Assembly: GCA_021209875.1 (NCBI GenBank)
Contig: JAGYVD010000004.1
Location: 1,860,001-1,924,000, forward strand
Length of the DNA: 64,000 nt
Direction of reading: 5' to 3'
DNA from: Rosellinia necatrix
Lineage: Eukaryota; Ascomycota; Sordariomycetes; Xylariales; Xylariaceae
The position numbers were made by a program, and so were the translations under genes. Shown here piece by piece: positions 37,401-47,969 of the stretch. The first letter of the stretch is position 1. Each line of letters opens with the position of its first letter. The notes beneath the pieces are model-generated. The model was given only the letters and a program-made list of their open reading frames with translations. It ran no database searches and was not told where the DNA came from.

Positions 37401-37516
37401 TAATCGAGGATGCATTGCAACAGAAACATACCTCCTAAAGAAAACAAGGAGAAAATTACTCCCAAGACACACAATAGAGCTGACCAGCTCGAAAACGGCT
37501 GGCTCGTGGTGCGCAT
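34498..37516 (-). CDS. Glucosidase II alpha subunit (GH31)
   Basis: Two minus-strand exons (37432-37516 and 34498-37352) give 979 residues. Exon 1 encodes a signal peptide (MRTTSQPFSSWSALLCVLGV). The mature start KEHDFKKCDQSGFCKRNR is the classic N-terminus of glucosidase II alpha. GH31 landmarks are the nucleophile Asp558 in WNDMNEPSVF and the acid/base Asp635 in MWTGDNQASW. The protein removes the inner alpha-1,3-glucoses from N-glycans in the endoplasmic reticulum, working with the beta subunit in the calnexin cycle. An acidic Glu-rich insert lies near residues 210-245. Length matches the family. Yeast calls it ROT2; I leave the local symbol empty. It is divergent from the NDK gene. Confidence 0.95.
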
Positions 37517-38296
37517 ATTGAATCCTATTGGGATCCCCCAGGAGCCTGGGGGGTTGGAAGGTCAAAAATGACGCGCAATAAAAATTACAGGACAATGGAA
37601 TGAATCATTGAGGTGACAGGTTTCCCAAAGCAAATGCGCTGGCAATTGGCAAAGGGCCGGGCCGGATGTATAATAAGGAAGTAAGTGATTACTTCGGTAG
37701 GTTAGGAAGCGGAAGGAGAAAGAGAGTGGCCTATGAATTGCAGGTACCTAGTAAATTACAACTACAGTAGCCTGCCCATATGCACAGCAAGTTACCTAGA
37801 GCATGACAGGCTGTCCAGAACTCCACCCCGGCGGGTTGTTTAGCCTGTTTCTTTCTAGTGCTAGGCATCGCCCCTGCGGCAAGGATGCCCAACAAGCCAC
37901 CATGAGTTATGGGGTATGGCAATCTATGTTGTACTCCAGCCACAGCGCTTATCAACATTGTGATATTTATAGTCAACTTCGTCCAGTTCGCTACTTACCT
38001 AGATATTTTTGCCCTGCCTCTGCTCAATTGAAATTAACTATTGAAACGTAACCCGTGACTACCGACCATATTCGCTATCAGACTTGTGTTCTAACTTAAT
38101 TAATCATCCGAACCGTAAGCTCTTCACAACGCTAGGATTCTCGCATTCATGTTACTCATTGAGTTTCGACTAATCTGTTCCTAGCAAGAGAGTAGGTAGT
38201 TTGTTGCTGTCCTGGTCGTTAACCTGTGACCTGTTTGGGTTATGACTGGTTAAAACGACATCCAAGCCTCGCAAAACACGCTAGTATAAAGTTTCG
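37517..38296. promoter_or_regulatory. Divergent promoter region, glucosidase II / NDK
   Basis: 780 bp without a gene, between two housekeeping genes transcribed away from each other. No specific site assigned. Confidence 0.5.
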
Positions 38297-39430
38297 ATGG
38301 ACAAAAAATACGGTCATTTTACCCCTCCATCGGGTCCCAGCACAACAGAAGCTACCCAGCCGATACTGTCCAATCAACAGCGACTGAAGCACCAGCAGCC
38401 CCGCCAAAGCGTCCGCCACCCCGCCTTCTACGTTTTCTTCACCGTTGGGGTCGTCTTTTTTCTACTTTTCCTCTTCTCCTGGAAAGTCCACGACCGTAAT
38501 CACGAATCCAAACTACCCATCTCTCCCACAGGACCTCCCTCAGTCGGTAAATCCTTATTACCAAACTCAATCCCAGAATCTCAACCCAAGATGTCTACCG
38601 AGCAGACGTAAGTAGCCTACGATACGGAACAAACAGAAAATTAACATGGTTGCTTGGGCTTCGCTAACTAATTCACTCTAGCTTCATTGCTATCAAGCCC
38701 GACGGCGTCCAGGTACTATTACGGCCGATATGGCAGTTTCCCGAAGTCGACTGCTAATACATACTTCTAGCGTGGCCTTGTTGGTTCCATCATCTCCCGA
38801 TTCGAGAGCCGAGGGTGAGTCTAGCTAGCCCCTTTTCCAACCTGTGTCCATATACCAGAACTAACGATACATGATCAGTTACAAGCTTGTTGCGATTAAG
38901 CTGGTCTCCCCCGGAAAGGCCCACCTCGAGGAGCACTGTATGACGGCCATGTCGAACCTCCCCAGTTATTCAGCCCATCTAACAGAACATTCCAGACGCT
39001 GACCTCAAGGCCAAGCCCTTCTTCGCTGGCCTTGTTGAGTGTACGTTAAAAGCTCCTGTCTCTCTCGCCGTATCGAGGAACTTAGTAGCTAACAAAAATA
39101 GACATGAACAGCGGCCCCATCTGCGCCATGGTCTGGGAGGGCCGTGACGCCGTCAAGACCGGCCGAAGTATGCAGACCCCATATACCACCTCCTTCCGTT
39201 TCATAGCGAGCCAAACTAACTTTCAAATAGCCCTCCTCGGCGCCACCAACCCCCTCGCCTCCGCTCCCGGCACCATCCGTGGTGATTACGCCATCGATGT
39301 CGGTCGCAACGTCTGCCACGGTTCCGACAGCGTCGAGAGCGCCCAGAAGGAGATTGCCCTGTGGTTCAAGGATGGCGAGGTTGTCAGCTGGAAGAGCGCC
39401 CAGGCTAGCTGGATCTACGAGAAGCCCTAA
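38297..39430 (+). CDS. Nucleoside diphosphate kinase with possible membrane-anchored N-terminal extension
   Basis: Seven exons (38297-38607, 38682-38712, 38771-38814, 38879-38937, 38996-39040, 39102-39167, 39231-39430). From the ATG at 38591 ([16 protein letters not shown]) the product is 153 residues, the standard NDK length, with catalytic His117 in NVCHGSD. It transfers phosphate between nucleoside di- and triphosphates through that histidine. The same frame runs uninterrupted upstream to an ATG at 38297, adding 98 residues with one strong hydrophobic segment (residues 43-62) flanked by basic residues. The long form would be 251 residues and type II-like membrane anchored. Which start is used cannot be settled here. 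Intron phases are consistent across all seven exons. Confidence 0.93.
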
Positions 39431-39634
39431 GTGCTGTCGCATATCAAGCCTAGCCGCTAGCCAATTGACCGTGCCTCAATATCCGCAGTGGTACATTTAC
39501 TGCACCCGGCATAGCACGCGAGGATAACATAGCAAGAAACCAAAAAAAGGTCTTCGAGGTCATAATGTTCTTCTATGATTCACTACAATTAGATGTGCAA
39601 GTAATATTTATAATAGGGTATATTGTCCGCCCGT

Positions 39635-40483
39635 CTAGCTTCTTTTCCTCCATACCATCCGCCGGAATCCCACGAAGCCCCTTGCCAGCCAGGGTGTCAG
39701 CCATAAACTTAGCGCTATCCGCGGCACAAGGAGCAATTTGGTAACAGCGTAGGCGGCTGCGATTTGGACGCCGATCTTGTAGCCCTTCCCAGTATTGTCG
39801 ACCGTAGCGACTTGCTTAATCTTCTGCCACGCAGCAGCGGCCTTCTCCCCCTTGCCTTCACCAGCAATTGCCTCGCCCGAAGCCGTAGCTGCAGCACTAT
39901 CCGTGGCAGGGTCAACCTCCTTACCCCCCCAGAACCCCGTCAGCCAACCCGTTTTTCCCCGGTGGTCCTCGCTCTTCTTCTTCTTCTCCTCCTCCTTCCT
40001 CCTCCTCGCCTCCTCCCTCAGCTCGCCCTCCAGCGCCTCCTCCCCGCCGGCATCCTCCTCGGATCCGAGGCCGAGCCAGCCCTTGCGGCGGAAGTACGGG
40101 AGCCACCTGCGCAGGCCGTCCTCGGCCCAGGCGGCCCAGGGACCCAGCACCCAGGCGGCGGGAGTCCAGTCGAGGGCGTGGAAGGCCCACGCGAGGCCGA
40201 AGATCGGCAGCACCGCCGTCACCTCGTGCAGGACCAGGAAGGCCCCGACGTGCGAGAGCGGCGCCGACCGTAGCCCCCCCAGAGAGTCCCGCAGGCGCCG
40301 CGGCAGGAACCGCGACGCGCCCGCCAGGACCCGGGATATGCGCCGCGCCCGCGCCTGTGTCGGGGCAGGCTCCGGACCCGGACCCGTCGATTGGAAACGC
40401 CGCGCGGGCCGGGGGCCGAGGGCGCGCCGGAGCGCGGCGGTCGCACGGTGGTGTCGCTGGAGGATGTGAGGCGGGGTTGGCAT
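39635..40483 (-). CDS. DUF1279 / FAM210-like mitochondrial membrane protein
   Basis: Single exon of 282 residues from the ATG at 40483 (MPTPPHILQRHHRATAALRR). The frame is open further upstream but without an ATG. The Arg-rich, acid-free start looks like a mitochondrial presequence. DUF1279 features are HVGAFLVLHEVTAVLPIFGLAWAFHALDW and a C-terminal hydrophobic stretch, GVQIAAAYAVTKLLLVPRIAL, running into SLWLTPWLARGF. A charged helical linker rich in Glu/Lys/Arg (EEARRRKEEEKKKK) lies between. FAM210 proteins sit in mitochondrial membranes and are linked to mitochondrial gene expression in animals; the fungal role is not established. It is convergent with NDK at a distance of about 200 bp. 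Confidence 0.78.
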   Translation of the reverse strand: MPTPPHILQRHHRATAALRRALGPRPARRFQSTGPGPEPAPTQARARRISRVLAGASRFLPRRLRDSLGGLRSAPLSHVGAFLVLHEVTAVLPIFGLAWAFHALDWTPAAWVLGPWAAWAEDGLRRWLPYFRRKGWLGLGSEEDAGGEEALEGELREEARRRKEEEKKKKSEDHRGKTGWLTGFWGGKEVDPATDSAAATASGEAIAGEGKGEKAAAAWQKIKQVATVDNTGKGYKIGVQIAAAYAVTKLLLVPRIALSLWLTPWLARGFVGFRRMVWRKRS

Positions 40484-41046
40484 TTTCGTGCTACGCTCGA
40501 AAACGGGGGGAAGGGTGTTCGGTGGATGCTCGGCTGGGGGTTTTTTTTTTCGAGGACAGACGTAGGTTTGGGGGTCCGGGGTCACTTTTGGGCCGCTCGC
40601 AGGTGTGTGCTGCTACATTTCCATCCGGGTGATGGCTTTTGACATACTTGGACGAAAGCCAATGCCTGGCCTCGGTAAATAGGTAGAGAGTTATGTATGT
40701 ATGTAGGTAGGTGGTATCTAGAGGGAAGATATGTCAAGTGGAGCTTCGAAATTTATGGCATGTAGGCCGCCTACAGCGACACCTCTCCGAATAATGACGT
40801 GGGGGGAGCTTAGGTGGGGCTAGGTTGATTGCTGAGAGGTAGAGGTAGGTAGGTAGCGTACTACAATACCTACCTAGGTATGTACTTGTGTGTTTCGAAA
40901 ACGTACTCACCAAAGACTGGCACATTGTTTCTCAAGACTAGGTTGGTTTTGCTCCCATCAACCATCTTCATGCTCCAGTCCAGTGTTAAGAGTGTCTGGC
41001 GTGCCTACTGGTTTCAGTCAATTATCCAGGGTTGCTAATTTTCCAC
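40484..41046. other. Intergenic spacer with AGGT/ACCT motifs
   Basis: Upstream of the DUF1279 gene and downstream of the next minus-strand gene. Contains runs of GTAGGTAGGTAG and the palindrome ACCTAGGT near 40870. No gene seen. Confidence 0.5.
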
Positions 41047-42113
41047 TCATTCCGGGAATTGTCCTGCCAGCCCCTTGATCAACATCCCCTCAGCCATGGT
41101 TTTCGCCTTCGCAGCATCATCTCCCTCTTTCAACACGCCGGCCTTTTGCAGGATATTGATGCACTTCGTGATCACCCCGACGTCGACGCCTTCGGTCTTG
41201 GCGGAGAAGCGAACAGTGGTCAGCCACTCGCGGGCATCCTCGGCCGAGTAGTCGAGGGCCGTGCTAATGTACTCGACCGCCTCGTCCTTGTGGGCCTCGA
41301 AGTAGCTGACGCCTTGGTCCAACTTCCGGAACAGATCCGCGAGCTGCGGGTGCGGCTTGCCCTCCTCGCCCGCGCCCGCGCCCAGCAGCGCCGTCGAGGC
41401 GACGATCTTCCAGCTGCTCCAGGGCGTGTAGATGTCGCCGATGCGCCGGATCTCCCCGCTGTCGTAGTACCGCTTCGACGTGAAGTGCTCCCACATGAAG
41501 AAGTCGGCCGTGTCGTCGTTGACGGCGTTGCGCAGGTTGGCGAAGTTCTGCAGGACCACGAAGTCCGAGTACGGCGCCGACGACGGGGCCGAGAGCCAGC
41601 CCTGCTTGTCTGCGAGCACGTAGCCCATCACCTGGCTTCCCGATCCCAGGCGGGAGATGCCGATCTTGGAACCCTTGAGCGAGTCTACGGTGACCTCGGC
41701 CCGCTTAGCGCCCGTCGAGATTGCCCAGCCTTGATAACAGTCGTCAGCATTACCGTAGCTGCGACGCGATATACGAACCCCGCCAAATACAATTGCGGAG
41801 ACTAAATATAGGCACATTGAAATACAGGGCCAAATAGGAGGTCATACATACATAACGGCGTTTCGACGTAAGTGCCGACGATACGGTAACCGCCGTCGCC
41901 GGGGGTGTCCTCCTTGCCAAGCCCGGCAACCCATGCTTCTGTGAGCCCAATGCCGATGTCGATCTCGCCGGCTCGAATAGCCGTAATCATGTGTCCCGTT
42001 CCCGAAGGAAACGGGATAAGCGTGGCATCGAGGCCGAAATACTTCTGCGCGAAGTGAAGTGGCGTGGAGAAATGTTCCGGCACGAAGCCGATGCGAATTT
42101 GCGAGTCGGTCAT
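41047..42113 (-). CDS. Periplasmic-binding-protein-fold (TauA/NMT1/Ca3427-like) cytoplasmic protein
   Basis: Two minus-strand exons (41852-42113 and 41047-41729) give 314 residues. The start MTDSQIRIGFVPEHFSTPLHF is followed by LIPFPSGTGHMITAIRAGEIDIGIGLTEAW and GSKIGISRLGSGSQVMGYVLA, the signature of type-II substrate-binding folds related to bacterial TauA/SsuA and thiamine-precursor proteins. There is no signal peptide, and fungi lack the matching ABC importer, so it should act in the cytosol as a small-molecule binder or enzyme. It lacks the long His/Cys-rich thiamine-precursor (THI5) signature. Fungal homologues such as Candida Ca3427 have a solved fold but no firm function, to my knowledge. 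The second exon is markedly GC-rich. Confidence 0.8.
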
Positions 42114-44893
42114 GGTAGAATGAATAGCCAACCGGAAAAGGAAAGGAAAGAGTGAAGTATACAGGTAATGTTGGCTCTACCGTAGAAATCGTCAGGGTTT
42201 TTTCCTTTTTTCTTGTTCTCTTCGTTTGTTTGCGCCTCTATTGGTTCTATTCCACTCAAACGAGCTAAGACTAAAGTATCTGCGAGCTGTGATCGGAGTT
42301 ACGTCCTGATTACAAGAGGAGCTCCTCACACCCCTCCTCCATGACGAGCTACGAGGCGGGTAAGCGGGTAGATGCGGACAGGCCAGAGCAGACTTGCGGG
42401 GTTGCATGTGCTTATATTAACGCAGGTCCTCTTTACCACTCACACTTGCTACTAACAAGTACAAATCTAAATTAATACTGGGCTGAATTCTGCCGCCCCC
42501 GATTCAATCCTTTATCAATGCTCGCTCTCGTATGTCGGTATGTCGATTCGAGATCTGTGAAACATATTTTATTGCCTACAGCTTATTTTAGAGGCGAGGG
42601 ATCCCAACATATTTCCACTCCAGCTCTCACGAACAATTTCTGCCGTGCACCAACAACTTCTTTTTCGCTCAGCTCTTTTCAGAATCCGTGTCTGCGCCCT
42701 GCTGGCCGCGAATTTTGCCCTCGAGCCTTCAGGGTCGTGGTCGTCAATAGGGGCGAGATGGCCATCATTGCTGCCAAAAACTTGCACTGATAAGCGCACC
42801 TAGTTACCTAGGTAAATATACAGAGCCCGGAGGTTATGTATATCTGATGTATTCTGTAGATTCTGTCTGAGGGTGACCGTGGCCGGCCTCTCTTCATGGT
42901 CCCCAACACCTTCCGCTAGCCCCTATCCTTTGCGCCTTTAGAGCCTCTTCTATAGAGGAGAGTCGTTCATACTTTTACACGAATAGATACACTAGATTTT
43001 CTAGCTACTCACCCCCGAGTCCTCGAGCATCATGCTGGCACTCAAAAAGCTCCATGGAAACTTCAACGTCGGCGTGTTCGTCGGCCCTTCCTAAACTAGC
43101 CTCCGATCCGGTAAGCTAGTGGAAGGCGTGATAGCCAGCCAGAGTACAACACGCCGGTGGCTAATTCCGTTATTAACACAATATCTTAATCAAACAAGGA
43201 GATCCTGCCTAGATTCGACATAAGTCTATGGTCTACGAGGGGTAATACGGCATGCTTAGCTTCATTATAATGTGGAGGTTACCAATGAAGGAAAGAGAGA
43301 ACATTCCATGTAGGTGCCACTTCGTAGTGCCGGCAATTCATGGAGATAGCCGGTGTATCGCATACCCGAACTTGGGATTCAGAACTTAACGAGTCGGCGT
43401 AGGGCTCTGGCCCACTGGGTTAAGTACTCGTTCGAGACACGGCTCGTCGGGACCGACCCAGTTGGACACAGTCATGAAAGAAACGCCATGTAACCTCGGT
43501 CGTCAACTAGTCGTGTAGTTCACTCTCTCCCTACACGAGAGGACATGAGTTGCACTCCTCCGCTCCTGGATTACGGCAGTCCGCCAAAAGCTTTCATGAC
43601 CTCGAGCTGGAGAATAGATCAAAATGGCCGGAAGTGCTTGTACCGACCACTATGATCGAAAGACGCATCGAGGCCGAAGGAGGGTATGCGGTCACTCCTG
43701 GCGATTTTGAGGTCGGGATTTATTGCAGAAGATCACAGGATTGATAGCCAATGAGCGGCCCTTTCATTCCCGCCTCCTTCATGGCATGGTTAGAAGCCAA
43801 TTGATCATATAGACTTAGTTTGCGAGCATTTTAGCGTATAGGTAGCCTTGGCAAATGAGTTACAACAACTACCAACGGTCATGTATATGTTTCAACTAAA
43901 CAAGTAAACAAGTACCCCGCATATTCATCAGAAAACATGTTAATTGCTACCAGTAGTTAGAGGTTCTCTATCATTTGATTTTATTTTTTCCTCGAATAAA
44001 CTGAAGGGCTTTATTGCATGTGGCCCGCCATATATGGCGCGCTCATCTCTAAGGGTGGTGTGCTTGTATATTTGCTGTAAAAACAATCGTACATTTTTAT
44101 ACCGAAACGTTGGAATACCGCTTTGCTTTTTATGTCTTGGTATTGATCCTCATATGCGCCCCAATCATCGCGGGGGTATAACCCCCCTCCCGCCTCGTTT
44201 CTATACGAAGTCGTCACTAAGAAGTGAAAGGAGTTTAGATTCATTCTCGCCCATACGTCGCATTCGGGTATTCCACCAAGCCTAGCGTTGCGAAGTTTAG
44301 TCTGTACGGAAAGCTTAAGCCTCGGCGAGACATGTGATCACTGCTCACAGCTAACTGGCGGACATTATAGTCTTCTCTCGTTGCTGAGGCAGCAGTCGGC
44401 TTCACGAGGTGCCATATTAACACGATTGATCGCCAGGAGTCGAATGCAATAGATATGGAGCTGCTTCTGCAAGTAACGTGGATAGCTCGTGTTGGAAAGG
44501 CACTACAACCCATGCCGAATATTCAGCATGCTGATTGGGCGACTTGATCACTAAACAGTGACGTAGTGGCGTAGTGACGATGTTGACACAATGGAGGCGA
44601 TCAAAAACAGAAGGTCACCAATGGATTTGTCCATTTATAGCAATGATCACTGACAATGCAGAAGCATCGTTGAAAGCATCTTTAAAATAACACCGAACAG
44701 TTACAACGTCAATCGACGCGGGGGAATGTGACGTCGGTGACGGAAATACCCCGATATCCTTATGCCATGAACAGGAAGTATTAATTGAGTGTTGATCCCT
44801 CTCCTGACTCCTGAGCTTATATAGTCGGCCCTACTCAAATTAGCCAGCGTCACGTCAATCTGCGGTCCTATACCGAAGACACAACGTTAAGTC
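42114..44893. other. Long intergenic region
   Basis: 2.8 kb without a supported gene. The longest frames (about 113 codons near 43944-44285) lack motifs and overlap contradictory frames. TTATATA at about 44817-44823, about 70 bp before the alpha-galactosidase start, is a likely TATA box. Confidence 0.5.
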
Positions 44894-46410
44894 ATGTCTT
44901 TGATAACAACACTCTTATTTTCCGCTTCGGCCGTGTCGGCCCTTGAATGGGCAGATGGCACAGGCAAACTTCCCGCACTCGGCTGGAACTCGTGGAACGC
45001 CTACCATTGTGATATCAATGAAACCTTGATTCTCGGTGCCGCTAAGGCTATGGTCGAATTCGGCTTCAAGGTAATTCTGATTGCCTCTTGCTATATCCAT
45101 AGCACTCACATGGCGCTTTAGGATGCCGGATACGAATATGTCAATCTTGACGACTGCTGGTCAGTAAAGGACGGCCGCGACAGCAAGACGCAGCAATTAG
45201 TCCCCGATCCCGAAAGGTTTCCCAACGGTATATCGGGCCTTGCCGACCAGATCCATGAAATGGGCTTCAAGGTTGGAATCTACAGCAGCGCAGGCACGGC
45301 GACATGCGCGGGCTACCCCGCGAGTATTGGCTATGAAAGCATTGACGCTGCTACGTGGGCAGCTTGGGGTATTGACTGTAAGCACGTCTCATACATAACC
45401 CAGGCGTCGTCTCGGGGGCATGCTAACCGTGGCAGATCTAAAATACGATAACTGTAACGTCCCGTCAAACTGGACGGACGAGTGTAATGCCTGCGTCTAC
45501 AATCTCAACAATCCCGATAACTATGTCAACGGGACATGTGTAGACCCTAATAACTACTGCCCCGACGGATACGACTACACTGGCTCCAACTCAGCAAAGC
45601 GCTATGAAATCATGAGGGACGCGCTCCAGGCGCAGAACCGAACTATTCTCTACAGCCTGTGCGAATGGGGGACCGCCGGCGTAGAGCAATGGGGAAACAA
45701 GACAGGGAACTCATGGCGCATGAGCGACGACATCCAGCGTAAGCAAATAAACCAACCAACCCCTTCCCCCCTCGCCCCCTTCCCCCCCTTCAAACAAAAA
45801 ACCGCATACCCGCTTCCAAGCCTCTAACCTGCATCGCATCACCACAGCCGGGTTCAACTACGTGACGTCGATCCTCAACATGAACTCGTTCATCCTGGGC
45901 GACGTGGACTTCTGGGGGCGGCCGGACGCGGACATGCTGGAGGTGGGCAACGCGGGGCTCAGCGCGGCGGAGGCGCGGACGCACTTCGCGTTCTGGGCGG
46001 CGATGAAGAGCCCGCTGCTGATCGGGACGAACCTGGCCACGGCGTCGGCGGACGCGCGCGCGGTCCTGCTCAACGGGCACCTCCTCGCGTTCAACCAGGA
46101 CGCGGCCGTCGGCGCGCCCGCGCGGCCCTACAGGTGGGGCACCAACCCGGACTACACCTTCAACGCCACGCACCCGGCCGAGTTCTGGTCCGGCGCCAGC
46201 GGCCGCGGCACCCTCGTGCTCATGATGAACACGCTCGACGCCGGCCGGAGCATGACGGCCGACTTCGCCGAGGTCCCGCACCTTGACCCCGCCGCCGAGT
46301 ACCAGGTCTTGGACGTCTGGTCCGGCCAGAGCCTCGGCGCGTTCAGGTCGAGCGTCACCGTCGACGTTGCGTCGCACGACACCGCGGCCCTGCTCTTCAC
46401 CGCGTCCTGA
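44894..46410 (+). CDS. Secreted alpha-galactosidase (GH27)
   Basis: Four exons (44894-45070, 45122-45377, 45436-45738, 45848-46410) give 432 residues. A signal peptide ([16 protein letters not shown]) precedes [19 protein letters not shown], the standard GH27 start. Catalytic nucleophile is Asp149 in YLKYDNC; acid/base is Asp243 in WRMSDDI. NLDDCW and the substrate-side CEWG are present. It hydrolyses terminal alpha-1,6-galactose from melibiose-type sugars and galactomannans. The C-terminal beta domain ends at the stop with no carbohydrate-binding module. Codon use changes sharply: exon 4 is strongly GC-ending while exons 1-3 are mixed. Cys-X-X-Cys patterns in exon 3 fit the fungal branch with a disulfide-rich loop. 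Confidence 0.94.
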
Positions 46411-47363
46411 TCCATGTCGCCCCGTTGCTTTATCTGCCTGGTAAGCAGAGGGAGTGGTTGCGCAACGTGAAAAGGGGGAAGGGGGGGAGGAAATGGAGGA
46501 AATGGTTCGCTTCTCTCGCCTCTAAAGACCTGCAGTAAGAGTGCCACTGTTCTTAGTGTCATATAGGTTAACTAGCTAGTCTGCACTAGTTGAAACTAGG
46601 ATATTGAGACATTCCGTGCATGGTTTCCACGAGTTAATCCGAGACAGCCCGAGTTATGCGGTACGCGTTAGAGTAGAGACGTTCTAAATGACTTTGTTCT
46701 TAATCGCTACGGCATATCGATACCACACCCGAGATCTGGCTTGTTGTTTCACTATCAAATCACTATAATGGTGTTGAGGGTCAATTAGGGTAGGAGGTCT
46801 CAAACAGGGGGTTTCCTACAAACGGCCCGCCGTAGACCCAGGTAAGGTATCACCAAGGCCCAGGGGTTAAACCGCTATGATTTAATAGTAACATAGAAGA
46901 TCGTAGCTTGCTTTCAAACAGCAGCATGATATGGGGTATTAGTCCAAAATGGATATTAGAGCACTTTACCCAAAAACTCGCCTATTTAATTGTCGAGTGC
47001 TATCATTGGTATGGGGATGTTCTCGACTGTAACGCTAACAACTAGATTCGTAGTTGGATAAGATAGATAGCTATCACAGGCTCGTATTGATAGCCGATCG
47101 CTATTATGGTCGCTTAACAAAGTCATCCGCTGTGAAGGCCCCAACCCGTTGAGGCTAGATATTATTGATAGAGCCAGTCAACCTCAGCGTACCGAGCCAA
47201 CAATACACCAAAGAGAAGCGCTGTAATGATTTAACTTTCCATATCATCCATAATCCGGAGCGATCCCCATGAAGAACACCAAATACTTAGTAAGTCGTGG
47301 TTATTATCACTCTGGATTCGATCACATGGATAGGATGTATCTTGTTTCCGATTCTGCTGGCTA
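46411..47363. other. Intergenic spacer
   Basis: Polypurine G/A tract at about 46470-46505. No gene recognised. Confidence 0.5.
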
Positions 47364-47969
47364 TCATCTGCGACGGTTTTGTGTGTAGCGGCGTCCACCG
47401 CGTTGAGCGGCGCGAATAGCCCGGATTAAACGCACATGACGAGCATTACGCGGCCTGAGGCTTCTGAAAAATGCGGACGCTGCGTTCCAAGACCGACGCC
47501 AGTGTAGTCCCGCTTGCAACCTCATCGATCGGAACCACGCGGACCTCATTATGAAATCAGGTCCAAAACCGCGAGACCGATCTCGATCCAAGCGAGAGCG
47601 GGGCCCGGCCATGTAGAGGAAAAAGTCTACTATTGGGATTCCAAGCCCGGTAAGAATGTAAATGAGGCTGGATAAGAACACGGCGCCAATTACTGGAATG
47701 GTGAATACTATGCCGGCGATGACGGAAGCAACGAATATTTGGGTTTGTATCCATCTCTCAAAGAGAATCTCACTGAATGTTTCTTCATCGTCCACTATCA
47801 ATAGAATTTCGTCTAGAGTCACTGGAACTTCGCTTGGTGGCACCAGAACTTCATCTGGTGGCACTGGAGCTTCATTTGGTGGCACTGGAGCCTCATTTAG
47901 TGGCACTGGAACTTCGTCTCGTGGCACTGGAGCTTGCCGTCTGCAACACATGTAAGAAACAGAATTCAT
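47364..47969 (-). CDS. Hypothetical two-TM protein with heptapeptide repeats
   Basis: One uninterrupted frame of 201 residues from an ATG at 47969. After MNSVSYMCCRRQ it has six heptads of the form (A/V)PVPxxE, then an acidic linker. Two hydrophobic stretches follow (about residues 75-120, FVASVIAGIVFTIPVIGAVFL and IYILTGLGIPIVDFFLYM), and then a very basic Arg-rich tail ending YTQNRRR. The plan is a repeat-bearing extracellular or luminal segment, a membrane hairpin and a basic tail. No family recognised. The heptads are encoded by 21-bp tandem units (about 47808-47934). It could be a lineage-specific gene. Lack of introns and of homologues known to me keeps confidence moderate. Confidence 0.5.
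   Translation of the reverse strand: MNSVSYMCCRRQAPVPRDEVPVPLNEAPVPPNEAPVPPDEVLVPPSEVPVTLDEILLIVDDEETFSEILFERWIQTQIFVASVIAGIVFTIPVIGAVFLSSLIYILTGLGIPIVDFFLYMAGPRSRLDRDRSRGFGPDFIMRSAWFRSMRLQAGLHWRRSWNAASAFFRSLRPRNARHVRLIRAIRAAQRGGRRYTQNRRR
47808..47934. repeat. Imperfect 21-bp tandem repeat within the 201-residue frame
   Basis: Six units of about 21 bp, with the core (t/g)gtggcac(t/c)(g/a)ga. They encode the (A/V)PVPxxE heptads and keep frame. Confidence 0.8.

Noticed and set aside
39795..40469. 224-codon plus-strand frame opposite the DUF1279 gene
   Set aside because: Ser/Pro/Arg low-complexity shadow. The minus-strand product has a presequence, TM segments and family motifs.
43033..43095. 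Short ATG frame of 20 codons (MLALKKLHGNF...)
   Set aside because: Too short and isolated. No homologous continuation in any frame.
43944..44285. 113-codon plus-strand frame in the long spacer before GH27
   Set aside because: No family resemblance, overlaps competing frames, no splice continuation.
45790..46377. 195-codon minus-strand frame opposite GH27 exon 4
   Set aside because: Shadow of the GC-ending exon. Arg/Val/Glu-rich product without features.
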